The notes under the pieces are model-generated. The model saw only the letters and a list, made by a program, of their open reading frames with translations, ran no database searches and was not told where the DNA came from. This document shows, piece by piece, positions 45,002 to 52,915 of a DNA stretch of 64,000 nucleotides. Position 1 is the stretch's first letter, and each line of letters opens with the position of its first letter. Location of the stretch: the NCBI GenBank assembly GCA_031395485.1, contig JANNUS010000013.1, positions 1-64,000 of the forward strand, written 5' to 3'. Made by a program: the position numbers and the translations under genes. The DNA is from UBA2336 sp031395485 (GTDB lineage: Bacteria > Bacteroidota > Bacteroidia > Cytophagales > Cyclobacteriaceae).

Positions 45002-45751
45002 ATGAGCATTTTTAAAAAATTAATCCATACTGTTTTATCTATATCCGGATTTGTTCCCGAGCACATGACATTGACAAGAGCTATTTTTATGGTTGGTTCT
45101 GTTCTCGTTTCAATCCTTATTTTCCCCAGGTATGCGCACGTAAATTATGCGATAATTTATTTTGCTTGCAGTACCATCGTATATATCGGATTCATATTCC
45201 TTGTACTTTCTGAACTTGGACTTCGGTTAAAACTCATAGAAAGATTTGGTGAAGCAAATGCGTACCTATACTATGAAGGCTTTCTGGCGTTTGCTTTCTT
45301 TCATAATGGGGCATCGTTGACTTTCATTAGTCAAAGTTCAGTAGGGAGCGGATTTTGGAGCAATGTTCCGCAACCGATAATCATTTTAACAGTTGTTGTT
45401 CTATTTTTGGTTGGCCTGGTTGTAAAAATATGGTCAGCATATGTAGTGGGTATTCCAATTTACTACTGGAAGGATATGTTTTTGGGAAGAAAGGTTAGCG
45501 ACTTTGTAGTGACAGGCCCTTACAAATATTTTAGTAATCCAATGTATGGGATCGGCCAGGTGCAGGTATATGCTATCGCGATCTATTACAATTCTATATA
45601 CGGGTTAATTTTTGGGGCGATTAATCAACTGCTCGTATTTTTATTTTATTTCATTGCCGAGAAACCATTTATTTATCGAACGTATATTCAGCCGCAAAAA
45701 AAATGTAACGTCATTTTGAGTGAAGGTATGAACGAGAAATCCCCTGCTTAG
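45002..45751 (+). CDS. PEMT-like phospholipid methyltransferase
   Basis: The 249-residue integral-membrane protein has about six hydrophobic segments. It has the C-terminal signature of the isoprenylcysteine/phospholipid methyltransferase group: VTGPYKYFSNPMYGIGQ (about residues 170-186) and FIAEKPFIYRTY. The NPMYGIGQ form is closest to phosphatidylethanolamine N-methyltransferases, so phosphatidylethanolamine methylation is the best guess; other lipid substrates are possible. It is a single-gene unit on the opposite strand from its neighbours. Confidence 0.75.
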   Translation: MSIFKKLIHTVLSISGFVPEHMTLTRAIFMVGSVLVSILIFPRYAHVNYAIIYFACSTIVYIGFIFLVLSELGLRLKLIERFGEANAYLYYEGFLAFAFFHNGASLTFISQSSVGSGFWSNVPQPIIILTVVVLFLVGLVVKIWSAYVVGIPIYYWKDMFLGRKVSDFVVTGPYKYFSNPMYGIGQVQVYAIAIYYNSIYGLIFGAINQLLVFLFYFIAEKPFIYRTYIQPQKKCNVILSEGMNEKSPA

Positions 45752-45774
45752 ATGCACGAACAGGGGACTTCTCG
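45733..45774. terminator. Long inverted repeat at the methyltransferase 3' end
   Basis: CGAGAAATCCCCTG (45733-45746) pairs with CAGGGGACTTCTCG (45761-45774) with one mismatch across 14 nt. The stem includes the last codons of the methyltransferase, and the stop lies in the loop. CATTTTCATTTT follows, so it may act as a terminator for the plus-strand gene and possibly for the minus-strand gene at 45831 too. Confidence 0.6.
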
Positions 45775-45830
45775 CATTTTCATTTTGGCTATTTTCTGAA
45801 CGCTTTGTTGGCTCGAAGTGATGGTACGTT

Positions 45831-47138
45831 TTACTTATCTCTGCCAATCGCAGTTAGTTTATCTACATCGTTATTAACAGCCAGAATCAATAAACATGTA
45901 GCGGTACAAAACACCGGACTGGTAATGCAATGGTGTCCGTTCCAGCTTCCATCATTGTTTTGAATTTTTAAAATGCGTCCACTCATATTGTTGTACCAGT
46001 TCTTCCATTCATTGTCTTTACCAATAATCATCGATTCACCGGTTTGTAAATAACTTAAAAATTCTTCCCCACCGTTGTTTCCAAAACCTTCCATTACATC
46101 TTCACGTTGAGCTTGCACTTTAGCAGATTGATATACTCCGTATGCAGTTGAATACTTCAAGGCATCGTCTTTATCAAAACCAATTTTTTCTAAATTCTCT
46201 GCTGAAGCGGGGGCATTTTGCGAAAGCTTTCCTTCGCGTCTGGCGCGATCCATCTCCTCCTGTACTTTGCGAGCTTCTTTAGCGCTTGCGCGTGATGAAC
46301 TTGATACAGAGTATAGCACAACGCCTGCGCCACGATCAGTCTTCACATCACCAGTCTTCGTATCGTAATTTCCTTTCTGGTAGTCACGTGCTTTTTCCAG
46401 TGCTACTTCGTCTACATCTACTCCTTGTGACTGGGCGGATTCCAACGCATTGTTTGCAAAAGAGGATTGTAACACGCCCGCCCATCCTGCACCCGACATG
46501 CTTCCGTCTTTATCCTGTGCGCGTTGGATTTTACTCACACAGGTATTGAGGTTTTTCTTCACACGCGCCTTGAGGTTTGCATCGTGGTTTAGATAATCGA
46601 GAACATTGGAAAAAAATTGAGAGGTGAGCACCACATCAATGTTTGCGCCTAACTTAGTTTGAATCTGAGTACCGGTTTGATCGGTATTGTTATAACTGGA
46701 GGCGGGAGAATTTTCAGTAGCGTTAAGCAAATAGTTTAGCGCTTTTTTAAGTTGACCTGCGTACTCACCTTTCGTTAAAGTATTGCCACTCCGTAGCAAT
46801 GCCATGGCTACCATGGCGGTAGTGGCGGGATCGGACTCTACAGCATGCGGATCGGTAATATCCTGTCGGCTATGGCTGCCTGCACCCCAACCTCCATTTT
46901 GGCTTTGTGCACTGGCGATCCATTCAAGTCCGCGATCAACGGAAGTAAAAACAGCGTAAGGTGTTTTGTAGAATGAACTTGAATCAGATGATTCCTCGCC
47001 CATTACAGTGCGAAATACACATCCTTTGGGGATGGTGCGGGTAGCATTTCGCTTTCCTTCATTAATGGCAGAAGATGCGAATAAAAGTGTTGCAGCAACA
47101 GGAAGTGCAGCGAGCGCAACGATTCTTAGAGTTTTCAT
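45831..47138 (-). CDS. Exported protein with terpenoid-cyclase/prenyltransferase-type helical repeats
   Basis: The 435-residue product has an N-terminal signal peptide and a helical-repeat domain. QW-like turns occur at QNGGWG (80-85), KDGSMSGAGW and NDGSWNGHH (near 400), typical of the alpha/alpha-toroid shared by terpene cyclases, prenyltransferases and complement-type thioester domains. The aspartate-rich motifs of true cyclases are absent, so a binding or structural role is more likely than catalysis. Between the repeats is a charged coiled-coil stretch (EARKVQEEMDRARREG). Three cysteines cluster near the end. The ATG at 47138 directly precedes the signal peptide. Confidence 0.7.
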   Translation of the reverse strand: MKTLRIVALAALPVAATLLFASSAINEGKRNATRTIPKGCVFRTVMGEESSDSSSFYKTPYAVFTSVDRGLEWIASAQSQNGGWGAGSHSRQDITDPHAVESDPATTAMVAMALLRSGNTLTKGEYAGQLKKALNYLLNATENSPASSYNNTDQTGTQIQTKLGANIDVVLTSQFFSNVLDYLNHDANLKARVKKNLNTCVSKIQRAQDKDGSMSGAGWAGVLQSSFANNALESAQSQGVDVDEVALEKARDYQKGNYDTKTGDVKTDRGAGVVLYSVSSSSRASAKEARKVQEEMDRARREGKLSQNAPASAENLEKIGFDKDDALKYSTAYGVYQSAKVQAQREDVMEGFGNNGGEEFLSYLQTGESMIIGKDNEWKNWYNNMSGRILKIQNNDGSWNGHHCITSPVFCTATCLLILAVNNDVDKLTAIGRDK

Positions 47139-47149
47139 AAGCAGTGTTT

Positions 47150-47195
47150 TTTAGTTTACAATGCTTAGGATGTAGATGGAGTCACGATTCCATAA
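47150..47195. repeat. 46-bp direct repeat, copy 1 (left flank of the toxin-antitoxin cassette)
   Basis: This sequence (TTTAGTTTAC onward, ending CACGATTCCATAA) recurs at 47896-47941 with 43 of 46 positions identical. A short extension upstream (CAGTG...T) is also shared. It contains the near-palindrome ATGGAGTCACGATTCCAT. Confidence 0.9.
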
Positions 47196-47255
47196 ATATC
47201 TCCGAAGAATTTAAGTACAACGATGCAGAAATATTTTGTTAACGTTTCGCGCCAG

Positions 47256-47600
47256 TTAGTCCAAGTCTAAAACTATTTTCAAATTCTCTCTAACCTTGTC
47301 GGCCGTGTCGTTGTCAACTTCTCCTACTTTTTTCACAAATCGTTTGTTATCGATCGTTCTTACTTGGTCAATCATTATGTCACAGTCCTCTTTGAGTCCA
47401 AATGTTGACTTTTTTAAATGCACTCGCAGTATCTCAGAGTCTGGTTTCACATTTGTCGTTATTGGGCAAATGACAGTTGAAGGATGTTCTTTATTTAATA
47501 AGTCTGTTTGAACGATAATTACAAGTCTTATTTTTCCAGTCTCTGTCCCCACTCGTGGGCTCAGGTCAGCAATCCAGATTTCGAATTGTTTAATCTTCAT
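47256..47600 (-). CDS. MazF/PemK-family mRNA interferase toxin
   Basis: The 114-residue protein has the PemK/MazF beta-barrel signature: EIWIADLSPRVGTETGKIR, the VIIVQTDLLN segment, STVICPITTNVKP, and the terminal IDQVRTIDNKRF. MazF toxins cleave RNA when freed from their antitoxin. It overlaps the upstream antitoxin gene by 11 nt. A leucine replaces the usual proline in the GKIRLV segment, which may alter activity. The gene lies inside the repeat-flanked cassette. Confidence 0.9.
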   Translation of the reverse strand: MKIKQFEIWIADLSPRVGTETGKIRLVIIVQTDLLNKEHPSTVICPITTNVKPDSEILRVHLKKSTFGLKEDCDIMIDQVRTIDNKRFVKKVGEVDNDTADKVRENLKIVLDLD

Positions 47601-47820
47601 CGTTCAGTTTTGCAAACTCAGCTAAGACCTCCAATGAGTCCTTAGCAACGATTTTTGACTCCTTACTCAATTGTTTTGAGAGATGTCTCCGTTTATGAAG
47701 TCGGTTATAGAATTCGATAGCCTCGTTTATGTATCTATTCCGGTTCTTTTTAACCCTTGTCACTATTTTCTCCGTCTCTTGGAAAATGTCGTCCTCGAGT
47801 TTTAATGATAGATTTTTCAT
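47590..47820 (-). CDS. Ribbon-helix-helix antitoxin of the MazF-type toxin
   Basis: The 76-residue protein begins with NLSLKLEDDIF, the strand of a ribbon-helix-helix DNA-binding domain, then two helices (ETEKIVTRV and RNRYINEAIEFYN), then a basic, charged tail that would bind the toxin. It precedes the toxin, with an 11-nt overlap. The start at 47820 fits the promoter at 47836-47866, which leaves only about 9 nt of leader; an ATG at 47838 falls inside the -7 box region and is less likely. Confidence 0.85.
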   Translation of the reverse strand: MKNLSLKLEDDIFQETEKIVTRVKKNRNRYINEAIEFYNRLHKRRHLSKQLSKESKIVAKDSLEVLAEFAKLNDED

Positions 47821-47835
47821 AGTATTCCCTTTATC

Positions 47836-47866
47836 CAAAGGTATATACTTTTTAGATATACTTCAA
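47836..47866 (-). promoter_or_regulatory. Toxin-antitoxin promoter with palindromic operator
   Basis: On the minus strand, TTG (47864-47866), a 20-nt spacer and TACCTTTG (47836-47843) match the Bacteroidota promoter. The inverted repeat GTATAT...ATATAC (47841-47846 and 47856-47861) fills the spacer and touches the -7 box. It is a natural target for the ribbon-helix-helix antitoxin. Confidence 0.65.
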
Positions 47867-47895
47867 GTTTGTTTAGGAGTGCATCTAACAGTGTA

Positions 47896-47941
47896 TTTAG
47901 TTTACAAAGCTTAGGATGGCGATGGAGTCACGATTCCATAA
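47896..47941. repeat. 46-bp direct repeat, copy 2 (right flank of the toxin-antitoxin cassette)
   Basis: Second copy of the repeat at 47150-47195, in the same orientation, with three substitutions. The cassette between the copies is about 700 bp. Confidence 0.9.
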
Positions 47942-47975
47942 GCACCTTATGCGCTTTTTAAAACGTTAATATCTT

Positions 47976-50372
47976 TTATTCGCTGCGCAATGAATTTACG
48001 GGATTGGTTGAAGCGGTACGTATCGATTCAAAGCTTACCGTGAACCAGGCAATGGCAGCAGTAACGATACCTGCAATTATAAAGATTGAGATATCCATAG
48101 TAGTCTTGTATGCAAAGCCTTCAAGCCATTGCTGCATGATATAATAGCTAGCGGGTGTCCCAATCAAAAATGCTATGAGTACAAGTTTCATGAAATCTTT
48201 TGAAAGCAATCCAACCAAGTGGGGTACAGATGCACCCAATACTTTGCGAATACCAATTTCTTTTACGCGCTGCTCTGCAGTAAAGGCAGCAAGGGCATAC
48301 AGGCCTAAGCATGCAATTAGAATGGCGAGTGATGCAAACAATAACACTACGCGGGAAAGAGTCTGTTCTGATTGATAGAGTGCAGCCAGATGCTCATCAA
48401 CAAATGAATACTCAAAGGCAGAAGGAATAATTTTTTTATATACACTCTCCAATTGCTTTATGGTGCTTGTTAAATCATTTGTACTCACTTTAACCAGTAG
48501 GTAGGTTAGTCCTTCAGATGGCGCATTATGAAAACTGAATGGAGTAATTTTTTGATGTAATGAATTGTAATGGAAATCCTCCGTTACCCCTACAACCTCG
48601 GTTGGTGTATCACTAAAACCTTGAATTTGTACACGCTTACCAATTAAATCTTCTGGCGATTGTAGCAGGTAGTCTGCTGTTGCCTTGTTAATCACTACTT
48701 GTATAGTGGTGTCCTTCGGGCCTTTAGTCTCAGGCAGCGTTTTGCCTGCAATCAATTTGATATTGAGTACATCCAAAACATCCGATGTGGCGCGCATCGT
48801 AAGCATCGATGAACCATGGTTATCACTTGCATCGCGTACAATGTTACGCATACTTGTGCCCATACCTGGAAATGACTGACTTCGAGCCACTTTTGTAACA
48901 TCGCTTAAGCTTTCATATGCGGTTTTAACGGAAATCACTTGATCACGATCTTTGGCGCCAGACACCATAATAGCAATCACCTGCTCTGGCTGGTAGCCGA
49001 GTTTTTGATTGCGAATAAAATCCATCTGTTTGTAAAATACTATTGAACAGATGATTAGAATGATGGAAGCCGAAAACTGCATGACCACTAACCCTTTGCG
49101 TAGCGTGGCCTGCCCGCTGGAGTTTGCAGTTTTTTGTAAGGTTGATATTGGCGAGAAGGAAGATAAATACATAGCAGGATAAAACCCTGAAATAAGTGTG
49201 AGTAAAAACCAGATCGCAATAAAAGCCAGTAAAAATGGAAAGGATGTAAAATGTTCCATGGTGATATTTTTACCACTAAGCGAATTGAATAGTGGTAGAA
49301 TTACTGTAAAGACTATAATGCTGGCTATCATGGAAAGGAACACGTACATTGATGCTTCAAAATAAAATTTCCATTTTAGTTGGTAATGTGTTGCACCCAG
49401 AGTTTTGGCAATGCCCACCTCTTTGTTTCTGCGTTGTGACTGGGCAGTAGTCAAATTCATATAGTTAATGGAAGCAATTAGCAGCACAATAAGTGCTAAT
49501 GCAGTTAGTACTTTTACCTGATTCATATCACCATATTCTCTCCGATCAAAGCTTGCATTGAGATCACCGGAGTGCAAGCGAATGTCTGTAAGCGGTTGTA
49601 ATGCAATTGTAAACCAACGATCGCTTTTTGGGATATTTTTATCAAGCATTGCTTCAATTTTCTGATCAACAGCTTTTTGTGGGATGCCATTATGCAAGAG
49701 AAAGAATGTATCGAAGCTGGCATTTCCCCAAGATTGATTTTTCTCAAGCCCAAACCAATTCGATGAAAAAGAAGCAATAAGCTGGCATTTTAAGAATGAA
49801 TTGGATGGGAAGTCTTTATAAATACCTGTAACTTCTAACAAAATTGAATTGTCGACTGTAAGGGTTTTCCCAATAGGGTCGGTATCTCCAAAATATTTCC
49901 TGGCAGCTGTTTGACTCAACACCACAGTTCCTGGGCGGTCAATTACTTTAGCAGGATTGCCTTTAAGTAACGGAATCGTAAATACAGTAAAGATTTCCGG
50001 GTCGGCAAAGTAGAGCAGCGGTTCAGAAAACTTTTCTTCCCCGGTTGAAATAAAGCCAAGATCACCAAAGTTGTGATGGAATACGCGCGTTGCTTTTTCT
50101 ACTTCCGGAATTTCTTTCATGGAAGTTGGGGCAAGCAGGTTAGGAGCGCCTCCCCATTTTTCAGTTTTGCCATCAAAGTCAGCATTGATCACGGCACGAT
50201 AGATGCGGTCTTTGTTTTCGTGAAAGCGATCGTATGAAAATTCGTCTATTACATACAGACTAATGGCCAGAAACGTAACAAGGCCAATGGTGAGTCCTGA
50301 AATATTAATGATGCTAAACGACTTATTGCGCAGCATATTGCGTAACGATGTTTTAAGGTAGTTGCTTATCAT
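47976..50372 (-). CDS. MacB/FtsX-type ABC permease, paralogue 2
   Basis: The 798-residue protein has the same duplicated helix / periplasmic MacB domain / three-helix FtsX layout as the others. It starts with MISNYLKTSLRNMLRNKSF, contains the TTAQSQRRNKEVGIAKTLGA and GIRKVLGASVPHLVG segments, and ends STNPVNSLRSE. It is the last of four collinear permeases, 84 nt after paralogue 3. Confidence 0.93.
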   Translation of the reverse strand: MISNYLKTSLRNMLRNKSFSIINISGLTIGLVTFLAISLYVIDEFSYDRFHENKDRIYRAVINADFDGKTEKWGGAPNLLAPTSMKEIPEVEKATRVFHHNFGDLGFISTGEEKFSEPLLYFADPEIFTVFTIPLLKGNPAKVIDRPGTVVLSQTAARKYFGDTDPIGKTLTVDNSILLEVTGIYKDFPSNSFLKCQLIASFSSNWFGLEKNQSWGNASFDTFFLLHNGIPQKAVDQKIEAMLDKNIPKSDRWFTIALQPLTDIRLHSGDLNASFDRREYGDMNQVKVLTALALIVLLIASINYMNLTTAQSQRRNKEVGIAKTLGATHYQLKWKFYFEASMYVFLSMIASIIVFTVILPLFNSLSGKNITMEHFTSFPFLLAFIAIWFLLTLISGFYPAMYLSSFSPISTLQKTANSSGQATLRKGLVVMQFSASIILIICSIVFYKQMDFIRNQKLGYQPEQVIAIMVSGAKDRDQVISVKTAYESLSDVTKVARSQSFPGMGTSMRNIVRDASDNHGSSMLTMRATSDVLDVLNIKLIAGKTLPETKGPKDTTIQVVINKATADYLLQSPEDLIGKRVQIQGFSDTPTEVVGVTEDFHYNSLHQKITPFSFHNAPSEGLTYLLVKVSTNDLTSTIKQLESVYKKIIPSAFEYSFVDEHLAALYQSEQTLSRVVLLFASLAILIACLGLYALAAFTAEQRVKEIGIRKVLGASVPHLVGLLSKDFMKLVLIAFLIGTPASYYIMQQWLEGFAYKTTMDISIFIIAGIVTAAIAWFTVSFESIRTASTNPVNSLRSE

Positions 50373-50456
50373 AAGTTGTTTGTTTACGTATTCAGCATTG
50401 TAATATTGGAAGACACTCTAGAGACGCATAAATTTTAATGTCGGTTGCGCCATAGT

Positions 50457-52880
50457 TCATTCACTTCTTAAACTATCCACAGGATTACTTATTGCAGCTT
50501 TGATTGCTTGAAAACTAACTGTAATAATTGCGATCAGTATTGCAATCGTCCCGGAGAATCCAAATATCCACCCGGAAATTTCTGTCCGGAATGCATAGTT
50601 TTGTAGCCATTGCCTCATGCCATACCATGCAAGGGGAGTTGCAATCAGTAATGAAATCAAGACGAGTATTAAAAAATCTTTAGAGAGTAACATAACAATT
50701 TTATTTACGGAAGCGCCCAACACTTTTCGGATTCCAATTTCTTTGGTTCGAACTTGGGCAGCGAAGGTAGCAAGCCCCCACAGGCCTAAACACGAAATGA
50801 ACATCGCCAGCCCTGAGAAAACTTTGAATAGTGTGAAGAGTCGCTCTTCTGCTTTGTAGAATGCATCAATTTGCTCATCTAGAAATTGGTATGTGAAAAT
50901 TCCCTCGGGATAAGCAATTTTCCATGCGGCTTCAATACCTGCTATTGTTTGAGGTACATCGCTTCCAGCTTCAATTTTTATTCCGGCTTGTTCGTAATCT
51001 CGTAAGCTTGGTGTAATCAAGGCAGGCTTAATAACCTCTTGCAGCGGGCCTGTGTTGAAATTAGATACCACACCTACAATTTCAACATTTCCGCTGTTCC
51101 AACCAATCCATATTCGTTCGCCAATGGCTGCTTCATTAGAATCAAACTTTAACGAAGTGATCAACGCCTCATTTACAACGGCTTTCATGATTTGCTTCTC
51201 TTCAGGAATGGAATGCGTGATAGAACTTGTGTCAGCGCTTTCAAGAAATCGGCCCGCCAAAAGTTTCATGTCGTACATTTTACAAAAACGATCGTCTGCG
51301 AAAATCAGCGTAACATCTTCTCGGGTGGGGTCATCACCATTGGTTCGATTCATGATGGTGCCCCAATGGCCCTGGCTGCTGGGTGTAGCGGTAGCAAAAG
51401 AAACATCTTTCACCTGATTGATCTTACCTAGTTCATTTCTAAAAATGGATTCTTTGTTGGCACGTGGTTTAATTTCTACATTGATGATATTGTCTTTATT
51501 GAAACCTAGATTTTTGCTTCTCAGAAAATTTACTTGCTGAGCAATAAGAATGACCAACATCAGCAAAGCAATGGATATACTGAATTGGACAACCACCAAT
51601 CCTTTCCGTAGCCAGGATGAGCCATTGTCGCCTCCAGACATAGCTCCAACTTTCAACGTGATGGTTGGATTGAATTTCGCGATCATCCAGGCAGGATACG
51701 TTCCAGCCAAAAGCCCAATGATTACGGCACTTACCAAAAGGCTAAGAAGCAGGTTAGGAGATTCTGTCAAGTCAAATAAAATCTTTTTGTCCAGCAACAA
51801 ATTGATTGTTGGAAGGAAAAGTTGGGCAAGTGCGATAGAAAGAATGCCAGCGAGTATGGTAAGAATCCATGCTTCCGACAAAAATTGGATCATAAGATTT
51901 AATCTTCCGGCACCAACAGATTTTCTTACACCTACTTCTTTGGCACGTGTTAGTGCCTGAGCAGTAGAAAGATTTATGAAATTAATACAAGCGAGAACTA
52001 AAACGGTAATGCCAATGCTAGCAAAAAACCAGAGCCAACTTGGTGAAACTGCTTGTACCCATCCACCGCCCCCTGCCATGGAAGTGTTAAAGTGAATGTC
52101 ATGCAATGGTTGTAGTTCGAATTCGCTGTGGGTTTTGTTTTTTGCCGCGATTTTATTCAATTGAGCTGTAATAATTTTTAAATCTGCATTTTCAGGAAGT
52201 ACCACGAGCGTTTCCGTTCCAGAAACATACGACCATCCATTTAGGTGTGATTTTAAAAAACCTTCTTCGTACGAATATGAAACCAGGATTGACGCTGGTA
52301 AGTGTGTATTTGGAGGTAGATCGCGAATAATGGCACCTACTGTAAATTCAAATTTGCTATTGACTTCAAGGCTAAACACCTTTCCGATTGGATCTTCACT
52401 ACCAAAAAATTTCTTTGCGGTTGATTCTGTTAGCACCGCTTGATAAGGCTGACGAAGTGTTTTATAGATATCGCCTTGAACAACCTCAACGTTAATGATA
52501 TCTAAAAACTCGGGCTCTACCGCTAGTATATGCTCTTGTAGAAAACGTTTTTGTGGATTCAGTTCTACTATTTTGGTATAAACGGGATGTGCAAAACTGA
52601 TGTGCTCAATTCCACTTATCTCATTACGAATCGCGTTAGCCAACGGAAAAGGAGTGGAAAAATGTTTGTCCTTATTGTTTCCGTCTGTCCAAACAGAAAT
52701 AATGCGATAAGTTTGATCCACTTTTTCATGGTATGCATCAAAACTTAGTTCGTATCGGATGAACAGCGCAATGACTAAACAGACACTCAAACCAAGTGTA
52801 AGTCCTATAATGTGCAAAGATGTATCTAGTTTTCGTCTCACTAAATGGCGAAAAGCCAGGGAAATATTTTTCGTAATCAT
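50457..52880 (-). CDS. MacB/FtsX-type ABC permease, paralogue 3
   Basis: The 807-residue permease opens MITKNISLAFRHLVRRK and ends AAISNPVDSLRSE. The second FtsX segment includes GIRKVLGASVNKIVMLLSK. I chose the ATG at 52880 over a GTG two codons upstream. It begins 35 nt downstream of the stop of paralogue 4. Confidence 0.93.
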   Translation of the reverse strand: MITKNISLAFRHLVRRKLDTSLHIIGLTLGLSVCLVIALFIRYELSFDAYHEKVDQTYRIISVWTDGNNKDKHFSTPFPLANAIRNEISGIEHISFAHPVYTKIVELNPQKRFLQEHILAVEPEFLDIINVEVVQGDIYKTLRQPYQAVLTESTAKKFFGSEDPIGKVFSLEVNSKFEFTVGAIIRDLPPNTHLPASILVSYSYEEGFLKSHLNGWSYVSGTETLVVLPENADLKIITAQLNKIAAKNKTHSEFELQPLHDIHFNTSMAGGGGWVQAVSPSWLWFFASIGITVLVLACINFINLSTAQALTRAKEVGVRKSVGAGRLNLMIQFLSEAWILTILAGILSIALAQLFLPTINLLLDKKILFDLTESPNLLLSLLVSAVIIGLLAGTYPAWMIAKFNPTITLKVGAMSGGDNGSSWLRKGLVVVQFSISIALLMLVILIAQQVNFLRSKNLGFNKDNIINVEIKPRANKESIFRNELGKINQVKDVSFATATPSSQGHWGTIMNRTNGDDPTREDVTLIFADDRFCKMYDMKLLAGRFLESADTSSITHSIPEEKQIMKAVVNEALITSLKFDSNEAAIGERIWIGWNSGNVEIVGVVSNFNTGPLQEVIKPALITPSLRDYEQAGIKIEAGSDVPQTIAGIEAAWKIAYPEGIFTYQFLDEQIDAFYKAEERLFTLFKVFSGLAMFISCLGLWGLATFAAQVRTKEIGIRKVLGASVNKIVMLLSKDFLILVLISLLIATPLAWYGMRQWLQNYAFRTEISGWIFGFSGTIAILIAIITVSFQAIKAAISNPVDSLRSE

Positions 52881-52915
52881 ATGCACTTGTTTGGCTAGTA
52901 TTTTTTTGAGTTAAA

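Noticed and set aside
47196..47895. Integron-type attC sites around the toxin-antitoxin cassette
   Set aside because: An ATCTAAC that fits a core-site pattern occurs near 47880-47890, but the paired core and stem structure of an attC site could not be found and no integrase is present.
50373..50456. Sigma-54-like promoter in front of permease 2
   Set aside because: No TGGCAC-N5-TTGC-like element at a sensible distance from the start codon; the gene is probably read from the upstream permeases.
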